From assembly GCF_002286975.1 (NCBI RefSeq), contig NZ_NSKB01000003.1, positions 186,001 to 250,000 of the forward strand: a DNA stretch of 64,000 bases, written 5' to 3'. Below are positions 52,577 to 62,477 of the stretch, in pieces (position 1 is the first letter of the stretch; every line of letters begins with the position of its first letter). The stretch is from Halomonas salipaludis (GTDB lineage: Bacteria; Pseudomonadota; Gammaproteobacteria; Pseudomonadales; Halomonadaceae). The notes beneath the pieces are model-generated. The model worked only from the letters and a program-made list of their open reading frames with translations. It had not been told where the DNA came from and ran no database searches. A program made the translations under genes and the position numbers.

Positions 52577-53452
52577 CTACGCCTGCTCGGGAAGAAAGCC
52601 GCCCTCCCTGAGCACCTGGGCGTAGCCCTCGCGGTAGCTGGGGTAGCGAAACACATAGCCGCTCGCGCGCAGCCGGCTGTTGTCACAGCGCTTGCTGGCG
52701 CGGCGCCGCAGCGGCGATTGGATGGTCTCGGTGGACTCGACCTTGAGCTTGCCGGCCAGCCACAACATCACCTCGTGCAGAGGCGCCGGCTCGCAGTCGC
52801 TGGCCAGGTAGAGGTCCTCGACCGGAGCCTGGTCGAGGGTGCGCTGGATCAGGTGCGCCAGCGCCCCGGCACAGTCGTCGCGGTGGATGCGGTTGGAGTA
52901 CATCGGCGGGGCGCTGGGGGCGATCCGCCCCTCGCTGACCTGGCGGATCAAACGGTCGCGGCCCGGCCCGTAGATGCCCGAGAAGCGCACCACGGTGCCG
53001 GGCAGCGGGTGATCGAGCAGCGCCTGCTCGGCCTGGCGCATCAGGATCCCCGAGAAACCGTGGGGCTCGGTAGGGCTGGTCTCGTCCACCGCCTCGCCAT
53101 CCTGCTGGGCATAGACGCTGGTCGATGAGACGAAGAACACCCGCTTGGGCGGCGCCTTGCGGCCGGCAAGTTCGCCAAGCACCGCGCGCAGGCCGTCGGG
53201 GTAGGCGGCGCGGTAGGCCTCCTCCTCGAAGCGGTCGGCGCTGAGCACGTAGACCACGGTGTCGGCATTGGGCAGCCCAGTCAGCGCCGCCGGGTCGCTG
53301 ATGTCCAGCGCCAGCGGCTCGATTCCGCTATCCTTGAGCGCTGCGACGGCTCCGCGGCGCACTCCGATCACCCGCTGGCCGGCAGCGATCAACTGCTGTC
53401 CCAGGGTCATGCCGATGTCGCCACAGCCAATAATCAGTGTCGTCGTCTTCAC
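52577..53452 (-). CDS. NAD(P)-dependent epimerase/SDR family protein (YeeZ-like)
   Basis: 291 residues with an N-terminal Rossmann motif IIGCGDIGMTLGQQL (GxGxxG variant), FFVSSTSVYAQQDGE, RFSGIYGPGRD and SNRIHRDDCAGALAHL, matching the YeeZ-type extended SDR group. The usual YxxxK catalytic pair is not evident, as in other YeeZ proteins. Function is not established. It is divergent from oxyR and convergent with the lipid A deacylase gene. Confidence 0.85.
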   Translation of the reverse strand: MKTTTLIIGCGDIGMTLGQQLIAAGQRVIGVRRGAVAALKDSGIEPLALDISDPAALTGLPNADTVVYVLSADRFEEEAYRAAYPDGLRAVLGELAGRKAPPKRVFFVSSTSVYAQQDGEAVDETSPTEPHGFSGILMRQAEQALLDHPLPGTVVRFSGIYGPGRDRLIRQVSEGRIAPSAPPMYSNRIHRDDCAGALAHLIQRTLDQAPVEDLYLASDCEPAPLHEVMLWLAGKLKVESTETIQSPLRRRASKRCDNSRLRASGYVFRYPSYREGYAQVLREGGFLPEQA

Positions 53453-53532
53453 CTTTCCCTCGCCCCTTGATAAAAAGTCCCTATTGGAAATTTGCTATCC
53501 ATCTGCTCGAGAGGATGCCCACTGGCACCGCT

Positions 53533-54453
53533 ATGACTCTAACAGAACTGCGCTACATCGTAACCTTGGCCCAGGAGCGCCATTTCGGGCGCGCCGCCGA
53601 GCGCTGCTTCGTCTCCCAGCCGACGCTCTCGGTGGCGGTCAAGAAGCTCGAGGAGGAGCTCGGCGTGGCGCTGTTCGAGCGCTCCAAGTCCACCGTCCAG
53701 GTCACTCCCCTGGGCGAACGGATCGTCGAACAGGCCCAGCGGGTGCTGGAACAAAGCAGCGTAATCAAGGAGCTGGCCAATGCCGGCAAGGACCAGCTGG
53801 CAAGCCCCTTGCGCCTCGGCGCCATCTACACCATCGGCCCCTACCTGTTTCCGTACCTGGTGCCGGAGTTGGCACGCATCGCACCGCAGATGCCGCTCTA
53901 CATCGAGGAAGGCTTCACCGCCACGCTGCGCCGCAAACTGCGTAGTGGCGAGCTCGATGCGATCATCGTGGCACTGCCGTTCACCGAGTCCGACGTGCTG
54001 ACCAAATCGCTCTACGACGAGCATTTCGAGGTGCTGATGCCCGCCGATCATGCGTGGGCGGCCAAGGCCACCATCGACAAGGAGGACCTACTCGAGGAGC
54101 GGTTGCTGCTGCTCGGCGAGGGCCACTGCTTCCGCGACCAGATTCTCGAAACCTGCCCGGCCATCAGCCATCAGCTCAACAGTCCCAGTAACACCCTCAC
54201 CGCCGAGGGCGGCTCGCTGGAGACGATCCGCCACATGGTGGCCTCCAAGCTGGGTATCACGGTGCTGCCGCAGTCGGCGATCGGTACCGGTCACTACGAG
54301 AGCGGCGTGCTGACCAGCCGGCCATTCACCCCCGAGGCACCGTCGCGCACCGTGGCCATCGCCTGGCGCGCCAGCTTCCCACGGCCCAAGGCCATCGATG
54401 CCCTGACCGACGCCATCGCCCGCTGCCGCAGCCAGGCCATCGCCGCCGCATGA
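53533..54453 (+). CDS. oxyR: Hydrogen peroxide sensor OxyR
   Basis: A 306-residue LysR-family regulator. HTH at residues 4-45 (TELRYIVTLAQERHFGRAAE), then the redox Cys pair at exactly C199 and C208 (GEGHCFRDQ..ETC), as in E. coli OxyR, with conserved LLLGEGHCFRDQ. Oxidation by peroxide forms the disulfide and activates target genes. ATG 53533 begins the family domain; the 32 upstream in-frame codons read as non-family sequence. recG follows with a 4-nt overlap. Confidence 0.97.
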   Translation: MTLTELRYIVTLAQERHFGRAAERCFVSQPTLSVAVKKLEEELGVALFERSKSTVQVTPLGERIVEQAQRVLEQSSVIKELANAGKDQLASPLRLGAIYTIGPYLFPYLVPELARIAPQMPLYIEEGFTATLRRKLRSGELDAIIVALPFTESDVLTKSLYDEHFEVLMPADHAWAAKATIDKEDLLEERLLLLGEGHCFRDQILETCPAISHQLNSPSNTLTAEGGSLETIRHMVASKLGITVLPQSAIGTGHYESGVLTSRPFTPEAPSRTVAIAWRASFPRPKAIDALTDAIARCRSQAIAAA

Positions 54454-56531
54454 CACCCTTCGAGCAGCCGGTCACCGAGCTCAGCGGCGTCGGCGAGGCG
54501 TTGGCCGCCAAGCTGGCCAGGCTACGTATCGCCAGCCTGGCCGATCTGCTCTTCCACCTGCCACTGCGTTACCAGGACCGCACCCGCATCACCCCGATCG
54601 GCACGCTGCGCGGCGGGGTCGAGGCGGTGGTCGACGGCGAGGTGGCGGCCAGCGACGTGATCCGCGGCCGCCGCCGCAGCCTGCTGGTGCGGCTCAAGGA
54701 TGGCTCGGGGATACTCAGCCTGCGCTTCTTTCACTTCTCGCCGGCACAACAGCAGCAGTTTCAACCCGGCACACGGGTGCGCTGCTTCGGCGAAGCCCGC
54801 GCCGGCGCCACCGGGCTGGAGATTTATCACCCCGAGTACCGCCTGCTCAAGCACGGCGAGGTGCCGGTGGACGAGCATCTGACGCCGATCTACCCGACCA
54901 CCGAGGGCCTCAACCAGGCGCGCCTGCGCGGCCTGCTCAAGCAGGTGCTGACACGCCTGGAGGAGGACCCCGACGCCCTGCCCGACGGCATCCCCGATGC
55001 CCTGCGCGAGCGCTTCCGCCTCGCCGGCCTGCACGAGTGCCTGCACTATCTGCATCAGCCGCCGCCGGACGCCGATCTGGAGCGTCTGGCCAGCGGCCAG
55101 CACCCGGCCCAGCGACGCCTGGCGCTGGAGGAGCTGCTCGCTCACCAGTTGAGCCTGCGCCAGATCCGCCTACGCATCCAGGCCGACGGCGCCCCACGCC
55201 TGCCCTCGGGGCGCAGCCTGCAGGCGCGCTTCATCACCCAGTTGCCGTTCACCCTCACCGCCGCCCAGCGCCGTGTGCTCGACGAGATCGGCCACGACCT
55301 GGAAAGGCCGGCGCCGATGCTGCGCCTGGTACAGGGCGACGTCGGCTCGGGCAAGACGGTAGTCGCTGCCATGGCCGCGCTGCAGGCCCTGGCCAGCGAC
55401 TGCCAGGCGGCACTGATGGCGCCCACCGAACTGCTCGCCGAGCAGCACTTCCGCAGCTTCCGCGCCTGGTTCGAGCCGCTGGGCATCGAGGTGGCGTGGC
55501 TGGCCGGCAAGCTCAAGGGCAAGGCGCGGCTGGATACCAAGGCGGCCATCGCCGATGGCCGGGCGCGCATGGTGGTCGGCACCCACGCTATCTTCCAGGA
55601 CGATGTGCACTTCCAGCGCCTGGGCCTGGCGATCATCGACGAACAGCACCGCTTCGGCGTGCACCAGCGCCTGGCGCTGCGCGAGAAGGGCGAGGCCGGC
55701 GGCCTGACGCCGCACCAGCTGGTGATGACCGCCACGCCGATTCCCCGCACCCTGGCGATGAGCGCCTACGCCGACCTCGACGTCTCGGTGATCGACGAGC
55801 TGCCGCCGGGGCGCACCCCGGTACAGACCGCCGCGGTGCCCGACGAGCGCCGCCCCGAGGTGGTCGAGCGTATTCGCCGGGCCTGCGCCGAGGGCCGCCA
55901 GGCCTACTGGGTCTGCACGTTGATCGAGGAGTCGGAGGCGCTGCAGTGCCAGGCCGCCGAGGCGACCCACGCCGAACTCGCCGAGGCACTGCCCGAACTG
56001 GCCATCGGCCTGGTCCACGGGCGCATGAAGGCCGCCGACAAGGCCGCGGTGATGGACGCCTTCAAGGCCGGCGAGCTCGACCTGCTGGTCGCCACCACGG
56101 TCATCGAAGTCGGCGTCGACGTGCCCAACGCCAGCCTGATGATCATCGAGAATCCCGAGCGGCTGGGGCTATCCCAGCTGCACCAGCTGCGCGGCCGGGT
56201 CGGCCGGGGTGCCACCGAGAGTTTCTGCGTGCTGCTCTACCGCCCGCCGCTCTCGGCCCACTCCCGCGAGCGGCTGGGGGTGATGCGCGAGACCAGCGAC
56301 GGCTTCCGCATCGCCGAGAAGGACCTCGAGCTGCGCGGCCCCGGCGAGGTGCTGGGCACCCGCCAGACCGGCCTGGCTCAGATGAAGATCGCCGACCTGG
56401 AGCGTGACCGCGACCTGCTCGAGCAGGTCAGCCCGCTGGCCCGGGCGCTGCTGGAGCAGGCCCCCGAGGCCAGCCCGCCGCTGATTCGCCGCTGGCTGGG
56501 CGAGGAAGCGGGGCGTTACGGGCAGGTGTAG
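54450..56531 (+). CDS. recG: ATP-dependent DNA helicase RecG
   Basis: RecG remodels stalled forks and Holliday junctions. 693 residues: wedge (OB) domain near 60-160, then helicase motifs GDVGSGKT, LLAEQHF, DEQHRFG, MTATPIPRT, and LRGRVGRG, followed by the TRG region (IAEKDLELRGPGEVLGTRQTG). The ATG overlaps the oxyR stop (ATGA). Confidence 0.98.
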   Translation: MTPFEQPVTELSGVGEALAAKLARLRIASLADLLFHLPLRYQDRTRITPIGTLRGGVEAVVDGEVAASDVIRGRRRSLLVRLKDGSGILSLRFFHFSPAQQQQFQPGTRVRCFGEARAGATGLEIYHPEYRLLKHGEVPVDEHLTPIYPTTEGLNQARLRGLLKQVLTRLEEDPDALPDGIPDALRERFRLAGLHECLHYLHQPPPDADLERLASGQHPAQRRLALEELLAHQLSLRQIRLRIQADGAPRLPSGRSLQARFITQLPFTLTAAQRRVLDEIGHDLERPAPMLRLVQGDVGSGKTVVAAMAALQALASDCQAALMAPTELLAEQHFRSFRAWFEPLGIEVAWLAGKLKGKARLDTKAAIADGRARMVVGTHAIFQDDVHFQRLGLAIIDEQHRFGVHQRLALREKGEAGGLTPHQLVMTATPIPRTLAMSAYADLDVSVIDELPPGRTPVQTAAVPDERRPEVVERIRRACAEGRQAYWVCTLIEESEALQCQAAEATHAELAEALPELAIGLVHGRMKAADKAAVMDAFKAGELDLLVATTVIEVGVDVPNASLMIIENPERLGLSQLHQLRGRVGRGATESFCVLLYRPPLSAHSRERLGVMRETSDGFRIAEKDLELRGPGEVLGTRQTGLAQMKIADLERDRDLLEQVSPLARALLEQAPEASPPLIRRWLGEEAGRYGQV

Positions 56532-56567
56532 GCGCCATACCGCGCCGACGTCTCCCTCGCTACCTGC

Positions 56568-58790
56568 TCAGGCTGCAGCGGCTGATGCCTCGGGCGAGGC
56601 GCCGGCGCCGGCGCCGGCCATCACCAGCCGATTGGCGGCCTCGCCAATCGGCACCAGCTGCTGGGCGATCAAGCGCAGCTGGCTCTGGATCGGCCGGTAG
56701 GGCGCTTGCGCTTCGCCGGCCTCCGCCAGCGGCGCCTCGAGCCGTTCGAGCAGTGCATTCACCTCGGCCTCGAGCGCCCGCAGCGGGCGCCGCGCCGCCA
56801 GCGCCTCGGCGATCTCGCCGAGCAGGACGCCGATCTCGCGGGCCAGCGGCACCAGCGTGGCGTCATCCTCGTCGTCGGCCAGGCGGTGGCGGTGGGCACC
56901 CAGTGCCGAAAGGTGGCTGAGCAGGGTGTGGGAGAGTACCAGGAAGCGCAGCCCGTCGTCGGCCTCCGCCTTACGGTAGTGGCCCGGCTCGTGAAGCATG
57001 TTGGTCAGCACCGTCGACAGCGCGGCATCGGCGTTGTGGGCGTTGCGCCGCGCCAGCCGGTAGGCCAGGTCGTCCTGCTTGCCAGCCTCGTACTGGTGGA
57101 TGATCTCGTCGAGGTAGCCGCGGCAGTTGGTCAGCACCTTGGCCGCTTCGCGGTTGAGGCGCCGGCCCTGCCAGTCGGGCAGGATGAACAACACCGCCAG
57201 CCCGGCGATCAACGCGCCGAGCAGGGTATCGAACAGCCGCGGCCAGATCAGGTCGAAGCCGTCGCCGACCTGGTTGAAGCTGCACAGTACCAGCAGGGTG
57301 ATCGAGGCGGTGGCGATCACGTAGTGCTTCTCGCGGTTGGCAAAAAACGCCACTCCGGCGATCACCGCGATCAGGCTCTGCACCAGCGGCTGCGGAAACA
57401 GCGTGATCGACGCCCAGCCGACCACCAAACCGAGCACCGTGCCGGTTATTCGCTGGGTCAGGAAGCGCCGCGTGGTGGCGAAGTTGGGCCGGCATACGAA
57501 CAGCGTGGTGAGCAGGATCCAGAAGCCCTGCTGGGGGTCGAGCCACTGCAGCAACCCGTAGCCGGCGAGCAGCGCCAGCGGCAGGCGCAAGGCGTGGCGA
57601 AAGGTCGGTGACGCCAGCGTCAGGTTGAGGCGAATACGCTCCCAGGCGTCTCTCAGGCTGCTTGGCGAACGGTCGAACAGCGCATCGTCGCGGCGCGGCT
57701 CGTCGGCATCCGGATTGTGGGCGCTGGCCAGCTGTGACTCCAGGGTGGCGAGGTTGTCGGCCAGCGCCTCGAGGGGGAACAGCAGTTCGCGCCAGGCGGG
57801 GCGGCGCTGGTCGCGCAGATTATCGATCGAGGCACGCAGATCCTCCAGCGCTTGCTCGCTCTGGCGGTGATCGAAGGGTCGGTTGAGCAACAGCGCCTTG
57901 GCCAGGCGCCGACAGGCCAGGCCCTGCTGATCGAGCAGCCGCTGGCAGCGGAATAGCACGTCGTGGTGGAAGAATGCCTCGGTCAGGGCGGCATAGGGGT
58001 AGTGGGTAGAGCTGGCCCGTTCATGGATATCCTGGGCAATGAAGTAGATGCGCAGGTAGCGGTTGAGCTTGCGATCGCCACGCTGGCCCTCGAGGCGCCG
58101 GAAGATCATCTCCTTGGCCTGATTGAGGGCCTCCACCACCTTGCCGTTCTGGCGTGCCAGGGCCAGCCGCCGCGCCTCGATATCGACGTCGCGCAGCGGC
58201 TCGAACAGCGCCGACTTGAGCACCAGGTACTCGCCCAGCGTCTTGTAGACCCGCGCCATGCTCTGCTTGACCGGCTGGCGCGAGAACAGCGCACACCAGA
58301 TCACCGAGATCAGCCCGTACCAGGCCGCCCCGGCCAGCAGCAGCAGTGGCTGGTGCCAGGGACCGTCGTCGGGCACGCCGCCATGATGCTCGATATTGAT
58401 CATCGAGTAGATCGACAGGATCAGCGTGCCGGAGGCGATGGTGGCATAACGCTGGCCGATGGCGCCGAGCATGATCAGCACGAAGGTGGCCAGGCCCAGG
58501 CCGGCGGCGAACAGCCACGGCCAGGGGTAGAGCCACTGCACGCTGAACGAGGCCACGGCAAAGCAGGCCAGGGTCACCAGCAGCGCCTGCAGGCGCCCCT
58601 GCCAACTGTCGTCGGTCTCCGACAGGGCGCTGGCGATGATGCCCAGGAACAGCGGTATCACCAGCGCCACCTCGCCCAGCCCCCAACTGAGCAGCAGCGC
58701 TCCGCTGAAGGCCAGGAAGACCCGCAGGCTGTAGGCGAACTTGTCCAGCGTCCACAGGCGACGCAGCGGTAACGAGAGCGTAGTCGGCAT
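56568..58790 (-). CDS. yccS: YccS/YhfK-family inner-membrane protein (FUSC-like)
   Basis: 740 residues with two blocks of membrane helices (about 25-165 and about 395-535) each followed by a long cytoplasmic region, the YccS plan (TIGR01667-like). FWILLTTLFVCRPNFATTRRFLTQRITGTVLG is the repeated FUSC-type signature. Physiological substrate is unknown. Convergent with recG, 36 nt apart. Confidence 0.88.
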   Translation of the reverse strand: MPTTLSLPLRRLWTLDKFAYSLRVFLAFSGALLLSWGLGEVALVIPLFLGIIASALSETDDSWQGRLQALLVTLACFAVASFSVQWLYPWPWLFAAGLGLATFVLIMLGAIGQRYATIASGTLILSIYSMINIEHHGGVPDDGPWHQPLLLLAGAAWYGLISVIWCALFSRQPVKQSMARVYKTLGEYLVLKSALFEPLRDVDIEARRLALARQNGKVVEALNQAKEMIFRRLEGQRGDRKLNRYLRIYFIAQDIHERASSTHYPYAALTEAFFHHDVLFRCQRLLDQQGLACRRLAKALLLNRPFDHRQSEQALEDLRASIDNLRDQRRPAWRELLFPLEALADNLATLESQLASAHNPDADEPRRDDALFDRSPSSLRDAWERIRLNLTLASPTFRHALRLPLALLAGYGLLQWLDPQQGFWILLTTLFVCRPNFATTRRFLTQRITGTVLGLVVGWASITLFPQPLVQSLIAVIAGVAFFANREKHYVIATASITLLVLCSFNQVGDGFDLIWPRLFDTLLGALIAGLAVLFILPDWQGRRLNREAAKVLTNCRGYLDEIIHQYEAGKQDDLAYRLARRNAHNADAALSTVLTNMLHEPGHYRKAEADDGLRFLVLSHTLLSHLSALGAHRHRLADDEDDATLVPLAREIGVLLGEIAEALAARRPLRALEAEVNALLERLEAPLAEAGEAQAPYRPIQSQLRLIAQQLVPIGEAANRLVMAGAGAGASPEASAAAA

Positions 58791-58852
58791 AGGGTTGTTA
58801 TACGTTAGTATAACGATGGCTGGCTAGCGTCGGTGTCAACGCGGACTGCAAC

Positions 58853-59209
58853 CTAGAGATGTCGCAGCAACGTCTGCAACCGGGTCAGATCCTTGGAGTC
58901 ACCGACCAGGCGTACCTTGCCGCTCATCATGCCGTCGAGAAAACGGCGCTGTGTCGGCTTGCGCAGCACCTGCACCGCGCTATCGGGGTCGCTGAAGCGC
59001 AGCTCCAGGTCGAGGTCCACCGGCAGCCCGGAGGCCGTCTCGATGCCGCGTGGCGACATCCGGTAGTGACGCGCGATGGACAAATCTTCGGTGGCGATGC
59101 CCCAATCGAGGCCACGCATCTCGTCGAGCGCCTGGCGAAACGCCGGCTTGCGCCGCTGCGCCCGCTTGAGCAACAAGCCGAGCAGCCACAGCATCAGTCG
59201 CAGCTTCAT
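58853..59209 (-). CDS. Small SCP2-like protein of unknown function
   Basis: 118 residues: a hydrophobic N-terminus (MKLRLMLWLLGLLLKRAQ), then LDLELRFSDPDSAVQVLRKPTQRRFLDGMMSGKVRLVGD, a pattern like SCP2 sterol-binding domains. Role unknown. AGGA lies 6 nt before ATG 59209; the longer frame to 59260 is rejected. Confidence 0.65.
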   Translation of the reverse strand: MKLRLMLWLLGLLLKRAQRRKPAFRQALDEMRGLDWGIATEDLSIARHYRMSPRGIETASGLPVDLDLELRFSDPDSAVQVLRKPTQRRFLDGMMSGKVRLVGDSKDLTRLQTLLRHL

Positions 59210-59297
59210 GGTATGTCCTGGCGTGGAAGTGGGTCGTACAGATACGACGCCGACGGCCAAGGGGGTTCGGCACTGGGCGTCGCATCATGGGGCAGCG

Positions 59298-59573
59298 TTA
59301 CTTGGCGACGGCGTCCTTGAGCGCCTTGCCGGGCTTGAACGCCACGGTCTTGCTGGCCGGAATGGTCAGCGGCTGGCCAGTCTGGGGGTTCTTGCCGGTG
59401 CGTGCGGCACGCTCGCGCACGGTGAATGAGCCGAAGCCGATCAGTGACACGTCCTGGCCCTTCGACACGCTGCCGGTGATCTCGTCGAGAATGACGTTGA
59501 GCACCTGGCTGGCTTTGTCCTTGGAAAGATCGGCACGCTCGGCAATCGCCGAGGCGAGTTCTGGCTTGCGCAT
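59298..59573 (-). CDS. hupB: DNA-binding protein HU-beta
   Basis: 91 residues with the HU signature: MRKPELASAIAERADLSK at the start, IGFGSFTVRERAARTGKNPQTG beta-arm, and KTVAFKPGKALKDAV at the end. It compacts DNA. Located next to the rubredoxin reductase gene, a common order in Halomonas and Pseudomonas. Confidence 0.98.
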   Translation of the reverse strand: MRKPELASAIAERADLSKDKASQVLNVILDEITGSVSKGQDVSLIGFGSFTVRERAARTGKNPQTGQPLTIPASKTVAFKPGKALKDAVAK

Positions 59574-59690
59574 ATAGCCCTCCTAGTTTGGCATTGGCAT
59601 GGCGGCACGGCCGCCGTGTTATTGTTCGCTAAAGAACACGTTTACGGTTTGGTTACGCGGTAATGAGTACTGGCTCGCAACGCAACGTCA

Positions 59691-60851
59691 TTAGACTAGC
59701 AACGCCGGTGCCGCCCGCGCCAGTGCGACTTTCCGCCTGACGCAGGCGCCTGTCAACGCAAATCCACTCAAACGGCCGTCCTCGGCCTCGGCCAGAGCCG
59801 CCAGATCGGCGCCTTCGCCCTCGATACGCCAGCGTGCCACCGGCTGGATTGGCGGCAGTGCCACGCAGGGCAGCAGCGGGGTCTTGACCAGGATCGGCCA
59901 GGCGCCGTAATGAACCTCGCTGGGCTCGCCGGCAAGTGTCGCCGCCAGTGCCTTGGCGCTGGCCTGTAGTGGCTGCACGTACATCGCGTTGACCCCCGCC
60001 ACGCAGGCCACGTCGCCCAGCGCGTAGATACCCGGCTGCGAGCTGCGCAGCTGGCGATCAACGCGAATACCGGCGTCACTGACCGCCAGTCCGGCCTCGG
60101 CGGCGAGCCTGGTGCGCGGCACCAGGCCGGTAGCCACCAGCACCAGATCGGCGGCGAGCGCATGGCCGTCATCGAGGCACACCGCCACCTGACTGCCCTG
60201 CGCGTCCAGCGCCGTGAGCTGACGCTCCAGATTCAGCGCGATACCCGCCTCGCCAAACGCCTCGCCCAGCACTCGGCCCAGCGGCTCGGGCAACAGCCGT
60301 GGCAACGGGGTGGCCTCCGGGGCGATCAGGCTTACCGCATGGCCACCCGCGACCAGGTCGTTGGCGAACTCGCAGCCCACCAGGCCGGCACCGATGATCG
60401 CCACCCGTGCCGGGCGCCCCAGCGCCTCGAGGGCGGCGTAAAAGCCGCGGTAGTCGTCGAGGTCGTTGATGGTAAAAACCCGCGAGGCAACCGCCTCGGG
60501 GATCGCAAAGGGTACCCGGGGAGCGGCACCGGTGGCGATCACCAGCTCGCCGTAGGGCAGGGTTTCCGCACCTATCGAAAGGCTGCGCGCAGCAGGGTCG
60601 ATGGCCGTGACCCGGGTGTGGGTTCGCATCACCACGCCGAGCTGGTCGGCCACCTCCAGCGCCGAGCGCGTCGCCAGCCGCTCAGGCGGCAAGCGCTTGG
60701 TGAAGCCGGTGGAAAGCAGCGGCTTCGAGTAGTCGTCGCCGCTGTCGGCAGTGATCAGGGTAATCGGCCGCCGGGCGTCGCGGGCGCGCAGCTGGCGCAC
60801 CAGGCCCAGCGCGGCCATGCCGCTGCCGATGAGGGTCAAGGGGGCGTCCAT
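59691..60851 (-). CDS. Rubredoxin-NAD+ reductase-like FAD oxidoreductase
   Basis: 386 residues of the pyridine nucleotide-disulfide reductase family. FAD site IGSGMAALGL near residue 8, DYSKPLLSTGFTK (rubredoxin reductase-specific), NAD site VAIIGAGLVGCEFAND near 150, and ALGDVACVAG C-terminal FAD motif. It would pass electrons from NADH to rubredoxin. No rubredoxin gene lies beside it in this window, although rubA usually does. Confidence 0.88.
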   Translation of the reverse strand: MDAPLTLIGSGMAALGLVRQLRARDARRPITLITADSGDDYSKPLLSTGFTKRLPPERLATRSALEVADQLGVVMRTHTRVTAIDPAARSLSIGAETLPYGELVIATGAAPRVPFAIPEAVASRVFTINDLDDYRGFYAALEALGRPARVAIIGAGLVGCEFANDLVAGGHAVSLIAPEATPLPRLLPEPLGRVLGEAFGEAGIALNLERQLTALDAQGSQVAVCLDDGHALAADLVLVATGLVPRTRLAAEAGLAVSDAGIRVDRQLRSSQPGIYALGDVACVAGVNAMYVQPLQASAKALAATLAGEPSEVHYGAWPILVKTPLLPCVALPPIQPVARWRIEGEGADLAALAEAEDGRLSGFALTGACVRRKVALARAAPALLV

Positions 60852-60938
60852 GAAACTCCTGGGAATCGGGATCAGGCAACCGGGATCATTGGTCGCCCAT
60901 GGTACACTACGGCCCCGTTTTTGACCCGGAGCCCGCCG

Positions 60939-61493
60939 GTGCCCGACCGCCCATCACTGTGCTTCCCGCGCTGCCGCTGGCGCGCCGCCGCCGCCCACCG
61001 CCCGGCCATGAGCGCCGCCTGGTGGCAGTGGGTCGCCTCCAGCGACTCCTTGACCGCACGGCTTATCGCCGCCGCCGACGGTCGCCCGTTCCGCGTCAGG
61101 CTGCTCGATCAGCGCCTGGGCCGGCCGCGCCTCGACGAGGCCCGTGCCCTGGGGCTGCCGCGGCACCAGGCGGCCTGGCTACGCCAGGTGGCGCTGTGCG
61201 TCGACCAGCGCCCCTGGGTGGTGGCCCGCTCGGTGGCGCCACTCGCCCAGCTGCGCGGCCAGCGCCTCGAGCGGCTCGGCGAGCGCTCGCTGGGCAGCTG
61301 GCTGTTCCGCCAGCCCGATCTCGAGCGCAGCCCCATCGATGTCAGCGCCGATCCCGCGCCCTTTGCCGCCGCGCTGAACCCAGCGGGGCCCTGGGGCCGC
61401 CGCTCGGTATTTCGCCACGGCCGCTTCGCGGTGCTGGTACAGGAGTTCTTTCTCGCTACCATGGCGGATGAATTGGCGCTGCCACCGCGCTAG
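60939..61493 (+). CDS. ubiC: Chorismate lyase UbiC
   Basis: Converts chorismate to 4-hydroxybenzoate and pyruvate, the first step of ubiquinone synthesis. From GTG 60939 it has 184 residues; GGAG lies 8 nt before. WWQWVASSDSLTARL and LWGRRS-like GPWGRRSVFRHGRFAVLVQEFFL match UbiC (E. coli 165 residues). A later ATG at 61008 would give 161 residues but lose part of the N-terminal region. ubiA follows 29 nt downstream. Confidence 0.92.
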   Translation: MPDRPSLCFPRCRWRAAAAHRPAMSAAWWQWVASSDSLTARLIAAADGRPFRVRLLDQRLGRPRLDEARALGLPRHQAAWLRQVALCVDQRPWVVARSVAPLAQLRGQRLERLGERSLGSWLFRQPDLERSPIDVSADPAPFAAALNPAGPWGRRSVFRHGRFAVLVQEFFLATMADELALPPR

Positions 61494-61522
61494 GCTAGGC
61501 TGCGTCGCTGCTGGAGACTGAT

Positions 61523-62407
61523 ATGGACCACCCCCCTCGCCCTCGCGGCTTGAAACGCCTGCCCGACTTCCTGCGCCTGATGCGCCTCGACCGGCCGATC
61601 GGCACCTGGCTGCTGATGTGGCCGACGCTATGGGCGCTGTGGCTCGCCGCCGAGGGCCTGCCGAGTCGCGATATCCTGCTCATCTTCGTCGCCGGGGTCT
61701 ACGCCATGCGCGCCGCCGGCTGCGTGATAAACGACTACGCCGATCGCCACGTCGACGGCCACGTCAAGCGTACCCGCGAGCGTCCGCTGGCCACCGGCCG
61801 CATCAGCGAGCAGGAGGCCAAGGGGCTGTTCGCCGGCCTGGTGGCGCTGGCCTTCCTGCTGGTGCTGTTCACCAACCTGTTCACCATCCTGCTGTCGATC
61901 GGCGGCGTGGTGCTGGCCTTCATCTACCCCTTCATGAAGCGCTACACCCACTTCCCGCAGGTATTCCTGGGCGCCGCCTTCTCCTGGGCGATTCCCATGG
62001 CCTTCGGCGCCGTGCTCGGCCATGTGCCGCCCGAAGCCTGGCTGCTGTTCGCTGCCAACCTGGCCTGGACGGTGGCCTACGATACCCAGTACGCCATGGT
62101 CGACCGCGACGACGACCGCGAGATTGGCATCAAGTCCACCGCGGTGCTGTTCGGCCGCGCCGACAAGGCGATCATCGGCCTGCTGCAGCTGGTCACCCTG
62201 GGCCTGCTCGGCTGGATCGGCCAGCGCCTCGGGCTCGGCGCCTTTTACTGGCTCGGGCTGGCGGCCATGGCGGCGATCTTCGTCTACCAGCAGTGGCTGA
62301 TCCACGACCGCTCCCGGGAGCGCTGCTTCCAGGCCTTCCTCAACAACCACTGGGCGGGGCTGGTGCTGTTCGCCGGTCTGGCGCTGACGCTATGGCCAGA
62401 GGGGTAG
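61523..62407 (+). CDS. ubiA: 4-hydroxybenzoate octaprenyltransferase UbiA
   Basis: Membrane prenyltransferase attaching the polyprenyl chain to 4-hydroxybenzoate. 294 residues, about eight membrane segments. The two Asp-rich motifs are visible: [15 protein letters not shown] (near 72-86) and [17 protein letters not shown] (near 188-204). Gene order ubiC-ubiA matches many gammaproteobacteria. Confidence 0.97.
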   Translation: MDHPPRPRGLKRLPDFLRLMRLDRPIGTWLLMWPTLWALWLAAEGLPSRDILLIFVAGVYAMRAAGCVINDYADRHVDGHVKRTRERPLATGRISEQEAKGLFAGLVALAFLLVLFTNLFTILLSIGGVVLAFIYPFMKRYTHFPQVFLGAAFSWAIPMAFGAVLGHVPPEAWLLFAANLAWTVAYDTQYAMVDRDDDREIGIKSTAVLFGRADKAIIGLLQLVTLGLLGWIGQRLGLGAFYWLGLAAMAAIFVYQQWLIHDRSRERCFQAFLNNHWAGLVLFAGLALTLWPEG

Positions 62408-62409
62408 GG

Positions 62410-62427
62410 TTGTAACGAGAATGTCAT
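62410..62427 (+). promoter_or_regulatory. Candidate Pho box upstream of phoB
   Basis: TTGTAACGAGAATGTCAT has two 7-bp units separated by 4 nt (TTGTAAC, GAGA, ATGTCAT); the second agrees with CTGTCAT at six of seven positions. A further CTGTCAT copy at 62451-62457 lies 20 nt before phoB. Autoregulation by PhoB is usual. Confidence 0.55.
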
Positions 62428-62477
62428 CTAAGCGCGTTGTAATCGCCATACTGTCATGACCCCGATGAGGCCACCGG

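Noticed and set aside
60162-60938. Upstream in-frame extension of ubiC
   Set aside because: It runs antisense through the rubredoxin reductase gene; UbiC homology begins after the GTG at 60939.
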